Under the pieces are notes generated by a model, which was not told where the DNA came from, did not search any database, and was given only the letters and a program-made list of their open reading frames with translations. A stretch of 64,000 bases of DNA from Bufo bufo (taxonomy: Eukaryota > Chordata > Amphibia > Anura > Bufonidae), in the NCBI RefSeq assembly GCF_905171765.1, contig NC_053390.1, forward strand, positions 302,568,622-302,632,621, in the 5' to 3' direction. Shown here in pieces: positions 43,335 to 53,551 of this stretch (its first letter is position 1; every line of letters starts with the position of its first letter). A program made the position numbers and the translations under genes.

Positions 43335-44529
43335 GGTGTCACCGGTGGTCTTCTCGTGGCTGATTGTTATGGGATCCTGGGGGAGCGATTCAATGGTTAA
43401 GAGATGCGGGACATGTTGGAGCCTGCATCTCATGTGGTTTCTGAATGCCGAGGATGGGGGCTCCTGTTTGGGCTAAAAGGCCTACAGGAGGAGATACTTG
43501 GTTACTTCAAGCAGTTGGTGCTCTTGGGTCGGTGAGTGCGGCCGAGGGTAAGCTTGAAGTACAAGGTGAGACGGTTAAGGAAGATGGCGCTGGTTTTGGG
43601 TTGCCCTCCAGGATCCTTTTGTTACTGTGCAGTGGGTCATAACATTGAAGGTTGTGTTAATGTGTCGGTTGTTATTATTATTGTTATTATTATTGTTATT
43701 ATTTATTATTATTATTATATGTGGATAATAAAGTTCGGCCATCACGGTCAATTTCTCCAAACAAGACGGTGTCGGTGTGGTTTATTGAAGGGGCAGGTTA
43801 GTGGTACGAACGGAGGAGATTCTTCCATCCTATTAAGTCATGCCTCTGTAGTGCCCATACTAGTAATCATGTTCCTCATAGCCCCCCAGTAGTAGTGAAG
43901 CTCCCCATAATACCCCCTAATAGTAATAATTCTCCCTATAATATGACAGTACATGAAATACCCCCGCTTAGTGCCCGCAGTTAAGCTAATGTCCCCATAA
44001 TGTATGCCAGTATAAAATACCCCTATATAGTGCCCCAGTAAATGCCCTCATAGTGCTCCTCTCCCCCTTCCCCATAGTGTCCCCCATAATATGCCAGTAA
44101 AAAAATGCCCCTTCTTAGTGCCCCCAGCAGATGCCCCTATAGTGCTCCTCTTCCCCACAATGTGCCAGTAAAAAATGCCCCTTCTTTGTGCCATCATATG
44201 CCCCAATAGTGCTCCACTCCCCCATAGTGCCCCCAAATAATGCCCCATAGTGCCTCCCATGATGTGCCAGTAAAAAATGCTCCCTTAGTGCCACCAAACG
44301 CCATAGTGCCCCCCATAATGTGCCAATAGAAAAGGCCCCTTTAGAGCCCCCACTTCCCCATAGTGCCCCCAAATAATGCCCTATAGTGACACCAGGTTCC
44401 CCATAGTGCCACTCTCCCCTATAGTGCACCCATAATGTGCCAATAGTTACAAAAAGCCCCTTTAGAGCCCCCAGATACCCCCATAGTGCTCCTCTCCCCC
44501 ATGGTGCCCCCCATAATGTGCCAGTAAGA

Positions 44530-45415
44530 AATGCCCCCATAGTGCCAGCTCCTCCCATAGTGCCAGCTCCCCCCCATAGTGCCAGCTTCCCCCATAGTGC
44601 CAGCTTCCCCCATAGTGCCAGCTCCCCCATAGTGCCAGCTCCCCCCCATAGTGCCAGCTCCCCCCCATAGTGCCAGCTTCCCCCATAGTGCCAGCTCCCC
44701 CATAGTGCCAGCCCCCCCATAGTGCCAGCTCCCCCATAGTGCCAGCTCCCCCCTATAGTGCCAGTTCTCCCCCCCAATAGTGCCACCTCCCCCATAGTGC
44801 CAGTTCTCCCCCCCATAGTGCCAGCTCCCCCATAGTGCCAGCCCCCCCTATTGTGGCAGCCCCCCCATAGTGCAAGCTCCCCCCATAGCCATAGTGACAG
44901 CTCCCCCCCATAGTGCCAGCACCCCCATAGTGCCAGCTCCCCCCATAGTGCCAGCCCCCCCAATAGTGCCAGTTCTCCCCCCAATAGTGCCAGCTCCCCC
45001 ATAGTGCCAGTTCTCCCCCCCATAGTGCCAGCTCCCCCATAGTGCCAGCCCCCCCTATTGTGGAAGCCCCCCCATAGTGCCAGCTCCCCCCCATAGCCAT
45101 AGTGCCAGCTCCCCCATAGTGCCAGTTCTCCACCCATAGTGCCAGCTCTCCCCCATAGTGCCAGCCCCCCCTATTGTGGCAGCCCCCCCATAGTGCCAGC
45201 TCCCCCCCATAGCCATAGTGACAGCTCCCCCCCATAATGTGCCAGCCCCCCCAATAGTGCCAGCCCCCCCAATAGTGCCAGTTCTCCCCCCCATAGTGAC
45301 AGCTCCCCCATAGTGCCAGTTCTCCCCCCCATAGTGCCAGCCCCCCCTATTGTGGCAGCCCCCCCATAGTGCCAGCTCCCCCCTCATAGCCATAGTGACA
45401 GCTCCCCCCGCAAAG
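44530..45415. repeat. 19-bp tandem array CCCCATAGTGCCAGCTCC
   Basis: About 45 degenerate units with two higher-order blocks, each marked by CCCCTATTGTGGCAGCC and CATAGCCATAGTGACAGC. It keeps frames up to 340 codons open on the minus strand (Gly/Trp/Tyr-rich), which are not genes. More degenerate units continue to 43850 on the left. Confidence 0.9.
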
Positions 45416-46452
45416 AAAGAAAAAAAAAACACTAATACTTACCTCCATCAGCAGCGATGCGATGAAGGCCTCTTCCGGCCTGTGTCCCTGCTGTGTGCTG
45501 CCCGGCTCAGGCGGCGCGATGATAATGACATCATCGTGCTGCCTGAGCCGGCCTCTGATAGGCTGCAGGCATTAGTGCCTGCGGCCTATCAGAAGAACAG
45601 GGGAGGGACACGCCTCTCCCTCCCCTGCCCCACAGCACAGCCATCTGTATCGCTGTCCTGAGGACGGCGATACAGATGAATATGGAGATGAGCGCTTCCA
45701 CAATGGAAGCGCTCATCTCCTACTGCCCGCCGCCACCACCGCCGCCGCAATGACATCCAGGGCCGCGCCGCCTGTGGTGATCGGCGGTGCGGCCCTGAGG
45801 AATGAAAAAATAAAAATAAATTATTTGTTAAAGACGGCCATTTTGGCCGTTTTTTTAGGGTGGCCTGGGGGGCAATTGCCTCCCTGCCCCACGGCCCAGC
45901 CCGCCCCTGCTCATTAGCTCCTATTATCAGCCCTTATGCCTCATTAACTGCCATGATCAGCCCTTGTGCCTCATTAGCCCCCATTATCAGCCGTTATGCC
46001 TCATTAGCCCCCATTATTCCTCTCATTAGCCCCCATTATGCCTCTCATTAGCCCCCAAATGCCTCATTAGCCCCCATTATGCCTCATTAGCCCCCATTAT
46101 GCCTCTCATTAGCCCCCATTATGCTCCCAGCACCCTTATTTTTTATAAAATAAAAAACAACTTACCTCTTCTTCTTCTGGACGCCGCCGATCCTCGCTCC
46201 CCGCAATTTTCTTCCTCCTGCTGTCGGCTGTGCTCTGAACTGGTGCTTACAGCGTGACATCACAAAGCGCCTCACGCTGTGCGCAGCCCTGCACAGTCGA
46301 CAGCCGAGGACCAGGAAGCGGTAAGTACAGAACAAGAGGAGGCGCAGCTGCTTTTGGGGAATCAGCGGGAGAGCACCCGGGGGGGGGGGGGGGGGGCAGG
46401 AATAACCTAGGGGGGTAATTGCCCCCCCTTGCCGCCTGTAGCGACGCTACTG

Positions 46453-46838
46453 TCATAGGCTCGAGGTGCTAACATGCATAGTGCGCTCACATGACATAGC
46501 TCCGCGCACAACTACTGGCTGGGATACCACGCTTTGCTATCTGGGAAAACACTTTTTCCCAGCACTTTTTTGCTGCCTTACTTAGCGTTATCATGAATAC
46601 ATTTAATGGTCCCTATGTGCTCCTCCCTCTAAGGTGAGTGTTCATTATCCATTACAACTGATACCTAGGGTTTTGATTGGTTTATATATATTTAAAAAGG
46701 TGTGTATGTATGTTCATTGCACTAACCGCCGGAAGAAACCTCTGGGCGAAACGGCATTGGGTATTGTTACTATTTGCCACTGTGCTTTGTCCTCTCGGTT
46801 TTCCATTCAGTTTCAGCATTGTGTTTTTTAATTGTGAC
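46453..46838 (+). repeat. Right inverted terminal repeat of the old Penelope-like element, first part
   Basis: Matches 36096-36560 inverted. It contains CCGGAAGAAACCTCTGGGCGAAACGGC (46730-46756), a hammerhead-like stem with an intact GAAAC. The repeat is cut by the hAT at 46839 and resumes at 62806. Confidence 0.6.
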
Positions 46839-48015
46839 TAGGGATGAGCGAACCCGAACTGTATAGTTCGGGTTCGTACCGAATTTTGGGGTGTTCGTGA
46901 CACGGACCCGAACCCGAACATTTACGTAAAAGTCCGGGTTCGGGTTCGGTGTTTGGCGCTTTCTTGGCGCTTTTTGAAAGGCTGAAAATCAGCCAATCAA
47001 CAAGTGTCATACGACTTGCCCCAAGAGGCCATCACAGCCATGCCTACTATTGGCATGGCTGTGATTGGCCAGTGCAGCATGTGACCCAGCCTCTATTTAA
47101 GCTGGAGTCACGTAGCGCCGCACGTCACTCTGCTCTGATCAGTGTAGGGATAGGATGCAGCTGCTGTTAGGGCCAGATTAGGCAGGGATTTACTCATCAA
47201 AAACACTTACAGAAGTGATCGATCTACAGGTGTGTATCATTCAACTTCTGCTAGTTAATTGCTCATTGTTTTTAGGCTGCCCAGAGCGTTTTTCTGTCAC
47301 TTTTTTCTGGGGTGATCGGCGGCCATTTTGTGTCTTGTGGTGCGCCAGCACAAGCTGCCACCAAGTCCATTTAACCATCAATAGTGTGTTTTTTTTTTTT
47401 TGCTATATCCTACATCAGGGGCTTGGCTGTGTTTGCTATTTTTTTGAGGGGTGAAATGCAATTGCCAAAATAGCAGTACCCTAAATCTGGTGTTTCAGCT
47501 GTGGCTAGCCAATTGTAATACTGTCTGCTGTCTGGCAAAGGATATATTTTTTTCTGGGTTGAAATACAATTCCCAAATTAGCAATCCCTAAATCAGTGGT
47601 TTCTGCTGTAGCAGGCCAAGTTTAAATCTATCCATAAGGGAGCATTCACACGAACGTGTTTTTCTTCCGTGTCCGTTCCGCGTCCGTTCCGCAATTTTGA
47701 CGGACAATGCACGGACCCATTCATTTCTATGGGTCCGTGAAAATTGCGGTATGCCTTTTATTCTCATCCGTGTCCGTTCCGTGTGTCCGTTCCTTTTTTT
47801 TTAGAACATGTCCTATACTTGGCCGCAAATCGCGGTCAGTGGCCCCATAGAAAAGTCATTGGGTCCGTGAAAAACGGATAGCACACGGATATGCATCCGT
47901 GTGTCATCCGTTTTTAACGGACCACTGGACTGAAAACACTCTAGGAAACCCCATTTCAGTCACATGTGGCTGCACCTAGGACCAGGAAGTAGAGAAAGGA
48001 GGCTGCAAGAGAATC

Positions 48016-50482
48016 ATGGCCATCATCAATGTGGAGAAGCTCATCATTCTTGTCCAAGAACGACCCCTATTATGGGACACCAGGTCAGAGCTATACCATG
48101 ACCGTGTCAGAAAAGATGCAGCATGGGAGGAACTCACAAAGGAGCTGCATCTTGAGGAGTGGGAGAAAGCAAGCAAGGTCCAGCGAAAGAATATGGGTAT
48201 GTGTAGACCTGTAATTTTACCATGTGCACCCCAAAGTATGTGACAACACCAAGTGCACCCCAAAGTATGTGACAACACCAAGTGCACCCCAAAGTATGTG
48301 ACAACACCAAGTGCACCACAAAGTACGTGCCCCCCCAAAGTATGATACGCCCCCCAATGTACTGCAAAGTATGCGACGCCCCCCAGTGCACCGCAAAGTA
48401 TATGACAACATCAAATGCACCCCAAAGTATGTGACAACACCAAGTGCACCCTAAAGTATGTTACAACACCAAGTGCACCACAAAGTACGTGCCCCCCCAA
48501 AGTATGATACGCCCCCCAATGTACTGCAAAGTATGCGACGCCCCCCAGTGCACCGCAAAGTATATGACAACATCAAATGCACCCCAAAGTATGTGACAAC
48601 ACCAAGTGCACCCCAAAGTACGTGAACCCCCCAAAGTATGATACGCCCCCCAATTTACCGCAAAGTATGTGATGCCCCCCAGTGCACCGCAAAGTATATG
48701 ACAACATCAAATGCACCCCAAAGTATGTGACAACACCAAGTGCACCCCAAATTACGTGCCCCCCCAAAGTATGATACACCCCCCAATGTACCGCAAAGTA
48801 TGTGACGCCCCCCAGTGCACCGCAAAGTATATGACAACATCAAATGCACCCCAAAGTATGTGACAACACCAAGTGCACCCCAAATTACGTGCCCCCCCAA
48901 AGTATGATACACCCCCCAATGTACCGCAAAGTATGTGACGCCCCCCAGTGCACCGCAAAGTATATGACAACATCAAATGCACCCCAAAGTATGTGACAAC
49001 ACCAAGTGCACCCCAAATTACGTGCCCCCCCAAAGTATGATACACCCCCCAATGTACCGCAAAGTATGTGACGCCCCCCAGTGCACCGCAAAGTATATGA
49101 CAACATCAAATGCACCCCAAAGTATGTGACAACACCAAGTGCACCCCAAATTACGTGCCCCCCCAAAGTATGATACACCCCCCAATGTACCGCAAAGTAT
49201 GTGACGCCCCCCAGTGCACCGCAAAGTATATGACAACATCAAATGCACCCCAAAGTATGTGACAACACCAAGTGCACCCCAAAGTACGTGCCCCCCCCAA
49301 AGTATGATACGCCCCCCAATTTACCGCAAAGTATGTGATGCCCCCCAGTGCACCGCAAAGTATATGACAACATCAAATGCACCCCAAAGTATGTGACAAC
49401 ACCAAGTACACCCCAAAGAATGTGACACCCCCTAATGCACTGCATAAATAGAATGTAAATATATATATATTTTTTTTTACAGTAAAAATAGCAAAGACAA
49501 GGTGGAACAGCACCCGTGATCAATTTAGAAGGGAGCTGTCGAACACTTCACGTAGCGGTGACGGGGGTGCAAAGAAACGTCCCTACATTTATACCATGCA
49601 GCTGCGGTTCTTAAGAGATATCATGGAGTGTCGACCGTAAGTAAATATATATTATAAAATTTTTATTTTTACTGTCAAGTGACGTACTATTATTACACTG
49701 GGGCGAAGCTATGGCACGGTTGACAGAGGCGACACTCGGAGCCCTCTCTGTGTGCACCTGCAAAAACCAATTGGTGGTAAAACTAAAAAAAAGTTGTATA
49801 GAAAATTAAGACAAAAACTGTAAATTTTTATTTCAGCACTGTTGATAATCTGGAGGAGCAGACTGGGTCGATAGATTCGGATGAGACCCAATTAGAGACA
49901 CAGAAATCACCGGATGACGCCACAACAAACCCACCAGAGATGTCACAGCAAATTCAGACATCAAGTGGTCCAGAGGAAACACCAGCAGAGATCCATCCAG
50001 CACCAAGACGCCGGAGCCGGAATCCTCCTGTGGAGGCACCAACAGATAATCGTGCTGTCATAGATAGTAGAGTACTAGACTATCTAAGCAGAAATCAATC
50101 AGAGAGCCCTGAGGAATTAATGCTCCGATCTCTGGGTCCATTCCTCTCTCGTGTGCCAGAAGTGCGTCGGCCCGTGTTCATGTCTACCATGAACACGATC
50201 CTGGATATCTTCTCATGGCCCCAAGACCCCGCAGAATTGGTACATATAATAGAGCAATACAAATGGAGAGTAATTGGAACACCATGGGTTCCAGTAAGCA
50301 CCCCTGGGCCTCGTCAATCTCTGTCCAGATGCCCTGTTACTTCCCCACCACTGTACAGCCATGATTGGCCAGCAGCCAGCAGCTCTTATACTGGCCAGAT
50401 ACACCGACGTGAACATGAAGAGGGACGGGACACCTCCACAAGGCCTGCAGGCCAATTTACTAGGGAATTATTTGAGTTGTAA
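48016..50482 (+). CDS. Harbinger-associated MADF (Myb/SANT-like) protein, three exons, 326 aa
   Basis: Exons 48016-48196, 49483-49636 and 49837-50482 join in phase (1, then 2). Donors are GTATGT and GTAAGT; acceptors are TTTTTTTTACAG and TTTATTTCAG. Exon 1 encodes the first part of a MADF domain (LIILVQERPLLWDTRSELYH ... AAWEELTKELHL). The junction continues NMVKIAKTRWNSTRDQFRRE, and exon 2 ends the domain with KKRPYIYTMQLRFLRDIM. Exon 3 is acidic then Arg/Pro-rich, with LRSLGPFLSRVPEVRRPVF resembling a BESS-type interaction motif near residue 205. No stop or frameshift is present. In the superfamily this protein binds DNA and brings the transposase to the nucleus and element ends. Splice sites are predicted by eye; intron 1 holds a long satellite. 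Confidence 0.88.
48240..49430. repeat. Intronic satellite, 133-bp higher-order unit
   Basis: Basic phrase CAAAGTATGTGACAACACC plus AAGTGCACCCC and variants. Four consecutive copies of a 133-bp composite (about 48655-49250) are nearly identical, flanked by more degenerate ones. It fills most of intron 1 of the MADF gene. Since 133 is not a multiple of three, all frames read through repeatedly, giving the apparent 97-aa ORFs. Confidence 0.9.
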
Positions 50483-50744
50483 ATTTTTTTTTTTGTTTTA
50501 TATATGCCTATCTTCAGACATAAAGTTTATTTTGGTTCTAACGTATTTGTGCAATGTTTTTTTTTTTTAAAGGGATGGGAAACCTCTCATTTTTGGAGTA
50601 CAGTTAGGAGCCTCTATTAAGGCTCTTTCGCACAAGTGGATGCCATGCGAGTAATCCGCTGTGTGAAAGAGTGCGATAACTCATTCAGGTCCTGCAGAAT
50701 GAATATAGAGAAACCTATCTCTGTACATCTAAATGGTATATTTA

Positions 50745-51279
50745 AGGGTACTTTCACACTTGCGGCAGTGTGATCCGGCGTGCAGTTCCGTCGTCGGAAC
50801 TGCCCGCCGGATCCGCCGATCTGCCGCTGACTGAAAGCATTTGTGAGACGGATCCGGATGCGGATCCGTCTCACAAATGCATTGCAATCTCACAAATGCA
50901 TTGCAAGGACAGATCCGTCTCTCCGCTTGTCATGCGGACCGACGGATCCGTCTTGTAGATTTTTTCAAATTTTTACCGATCTGCGCATGCGCAGGTCGGA
51001 ACGACGGATCTAATACATTCCTATGGGAAAAAATGACGGATCCGGCATTCAGGCATGTCTTCAGTTTTTTTCGCCGGAGAGAAAACCGTAGCATGCTGCG
51101 GATTTCTCTTTTGTCTGATCAGTCAAAACGACTGAACTGAAGACATCCTGATGCATCCTGAACGGATTACTCTCCATTCAGAATGCATTAGGATAAAACT
51201 GATCAGTTCTTTTCCGGTATAGAGCCCCTGTGATGGAACTCTATGCCGGAAAAGAAAAACACAAGTGTGAAAGTACCCT
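50745..51279. mobile_element. MITE nested between the two Harbinger genes
   Basis: Inverted ends AGGGTACTTTCACACTTG, with TTA-type flanks, and an interior of GGATCCG repeats in inverted pairs, the same design as 34715-35199. A second, smaller TTAAGGCTCTTTCGCACAAG motif lies just upstream at 50618. Confidence 0.75.
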
Positions 51280-51737
51280 TAGCTTCCTATTACATCAACC
51301 TCATAGGTGACATAGTACCCGGATATGGTCCCAGTGTATGATAGGTATGTATCGACCGGGTGACACCAATACCTACCACATACTGGGACCATATCATGAT
51401 GATATGCCCCCATCTCATACATGTGCTGAAGTACTGATTTTTATTATAATAATTTCATGGCAATGGTTGATAGTATTGAGGTATTAGAGGTTATCTAATG
51501 GCAAAATCCAATTTTATATTTTAATATGCAGACAAAATTTTATTTTTTAAATTTAGATTAAAAAAAACAAAAATTTCAGTAGAGAATAAAATTTGATTTT
51601 GCCATTGAAAGATACCCCAGCCCGCAAGCCCGCGTCAAGGGTCCTCATTCTCTTGCGAGTCCCTACTCTAACAATAACTACTTGGAAACGAACTAAACTA
51701 AACTAACTGATCAATATTGTTCTGAGTCAATATTCAT

Positions 51738-53029
51738 TTAGTGCCTGCCATGAATTGCTTCTAACTGCCATGACAATGCGCCCTCTGGGCTGATAAAATA
51801 GTCAGCATATAAATCTCGAATATGCAGGCCTGATGATCCTGGTCTTCCATGCAGCGTCTGGTCCAGGGAAAACGATGAAGAGGTCATGTATTGGTCCAGG
51901 TCTGCATCGAAGGAAGCATAGTACATCCTGATGAAATTGTAAAGAAGAACACACGCCTGAATCACCAGGGTAGCATTCTCAGGATCCATTTGTATAGCTG
52001 ACATAAAGACCCTCCACTTATTAGAAAGTAGTCCAAAAGCGCACTCTACATAACGGCGTGCACGAGTCAGCCTGTAGTTGAAGACAGACCTCATCTAAAT
52101 CACGTCTTGGGAAGGGCCGCATCACATGTGGTGTCAGTGCAAAACCTTCGTCAGCCACAATGACAAAAGGAGCCGGACGTCCAGCTGATCCAGACAGTCT
52201 TCTTGGCTGTGGCAGGCCGTTCACCCATTCTGGAAGCACGAAATATTCGTGCATCAGAAGTGCTCCCATAGGCCCCGATGTCGACAATTATAAACTTGTA
52301 GTCACTGTCAACCAAGGCCAACAGGACCACAGAAAAATATTGCTTATAGTTGAAGAATCGGGACCCTGAGTGAGCCGGCTTCTTCACACGTATGTGCTTT
52401 CCATCCAGCGCCCCAATACAGTTAGGAAACTGGGCACATTGATCAAATCCCTGAGCAATATGTAGCCAATCTTGCACTCTGGGCTCCAGCATCACCATCT
52501 CTCGAAGTCGCTCCCAGATAACTTTACAAGTGTGTGGAACGATCGTAGAAATGGTAGAAATCCCCAGCAAGAACTCAAAGTGCAGTGAGGCAAAAGAGTT
52601 GCCTGTTGCCAGGAATCTGGTAAAAAAAAAAGGTCTAAATTAACTCATACATATATGAGGAGGTGGAAAAAAATTACATACCGTACTTTAGAATATTGGT
52701 ATTTACCTCAAGGTGACGATTAGCCGTTCTTCAGGTGATATGCTGCGCCTCATATTAGTGTTCTGGAAGATGAGACCAGGACGAACAGACTCCAGCAGAC
52801 GGTCAAAGGTGGACACCGACATCCGGCAAAATAGATGAAATTTCTCCGGGTGTTGCCTCAAGTCGGCGTACAAAGTATGAAAATGGCCCTTCCTTCACCG
52901 TTGTGAGACAATGGGGTGAACCCAAAGGCGCTTCCTACTCGGTTCCTCGTCCAACATTGGTGACTGCTGTCCGTATCGCCGAGAGAGAAGCCAGTACAGG
53001 AGAACTGTATCCGCACGTGTTTTGGGCAT
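51738..53029 (-). pseudogene. PIF/Harbinger DDE transposase, two exons, one stop and two frameshifts
   Basis: Exon 1 (53029-52707) starts MPKTRADTVLLYWLLSRRYG; an in-frame TGA at about 52893 interrupts it. It continues HFHTLYADLRQHPEKFHLF to VTLR, with donor GTAAAT. Exon 2 begins at 52616 after TTTTACCAG and joins in phase as TLRFLATGNSFASLHFEF, a hallmark of the family. NCIGALDGKHIRVKKP holds the first catalytic Asp, VDIGAYGSTSD the second, RRYVECAFGLLSNKWR the Glu. Frame breaks lie near 52230 (after RIFRASRMGE) and 52090 (after RRDLDE). All catalytic residues survive, so the lesions are recent in type. The enzyme would cut at TWA targets. Confidence 0.9.
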
Positions 53030-53551
53030 GCTGAATTAACAAAAATCGCCAGAAAGCTATGCAAGCAAAACTGAGGATTCTAACAAAGCACACTACGCTC
53101 TGAACAAGCAGTAGAAAATGGTGCCTGAGCGATCATGTGACCTTGTGATGTCAGTTTGAGGGGTTGGACATTTAAATTTGTCAATTTTAACCCATCCGTT
53201 TTTTTTGCGGACCGTGAAAAACGGATGACACACAGAAGCACCACGTCCGTATTATACGGACTTACGGAACGGAAAAGGAAAGATAACTGAAGACATACAG
53301 AACACACGGATCCGTGATTTACGGACCGCAAAACCAACACGGTCGTGTGAATGCTCCCTAAAAGGGTATATTACATTGAAGGCGCTGATAGGGTCATCCC
53401 CAATAACTTCACACGCTACCGTGCATCTCCAAGTGTAATTCTGTCCGTAAAGGGATACCTGTCATCCAGGGCCTAAATACTAGGCCTACAATTTATATTC
53501 AGCTAAATCTGTGTTTACTGCTGTGCCTGTATTAATGTAATACGGTACCTA

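Larger units (their letters stand above)
38718..43838 (+). mobile_element. Ngaro-like tyrosine-recombinase retrotransposon, nearly full length
   Basis: Coding order: gag, RT-RNase H, tyrosine recombinase, SGNH-hydrolase remnant, all plus strand. GC content and G-runs in the coding part differ sharply from the C-rich flanking arrays, which mark the edges (approximately 38718 and 43838). No integrase, protease or LTR is present, as expected for this order. A 3' AT-rich tail with TTATTATTATTG repeats (43665-43720) precedes the right end. Split direct repeats typical of Ngaro were not found by eye. Confidence 0.85.
37869..45909. mobile_element. Composite hAT element B nested in element A
   Basis: The left end CAGGGGAGGGCTGGCAGCC is matched by the inverted right end CAGGGGCGGGCTGGGCC. 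The pentamer CTCAT is repeated on both sides (37864-37868, 45910-45914), shorter than the usual 8 bp, though the tandem target makes this hard to judge. The interior holds C-rich degenerate arrays, a hairpin near 45460-45730 and the Ngaro element at 38718-43838. Confidence 0.65.
37168..46452. mobile_element. Large composite hAT element A (outer)
   Basis: The left end CAGTGGCGACTCTAGG and the right end, inverted, CAGTAGCGTCGCTACAGG flank the unit. Adjacent octamers TATAGGCT and CATAGGCT agree at 7 of 8 positions with one extra base. Inside both edges a tandem CATTAGCCCCCATTATGCCT array (37600-37863 and 45910-46130) is split by a second hAT (37869-45909). No transposase belongs to this layer. 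Confidence 0.65.
47638..53358. mobile_element. PIF/Harbinger element with both genes
   Basis: Ends GGGAGCATTCACACGAACGTG and, inverted, GGGAGCATTCACACGACCGTG, flanked by TAA on both sides (47635-47637, 53359-53361). Subterminal regions are rich in CCGT/ACGG repeats. Two genes face each other: a plus-strand MADF gene (48016-50482) and a minus-strand DDE transposase (53029-51738), with a nested MITE between them. This two-gene composition is standard for autonomous Harbinger elements. Confidence 0.93.

Noticed and set aside
38718..43838. Classification of the Ngaro element as an LTR retrovirus-like element
   Set aside because: There is no LTR, protease or DDE integrase; a tyrosine recombinase with HxxR and an RT of DIRS/Ngaro type are present instead.
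44115..45432. Gly/Trp/Tyr-rich minus-strand ORFs up to 340 codons
   Set aside because: They are translations of the 19-bp CCCCATAGTGCCAGCTCC array in several frames.
48240..49430. Possible CRISPR-like array because of regular repeats and spacers
   Set aside because: Units are contiguous satellite repeats without unique spacers, in an intron of a eukaryotic transposon gene.
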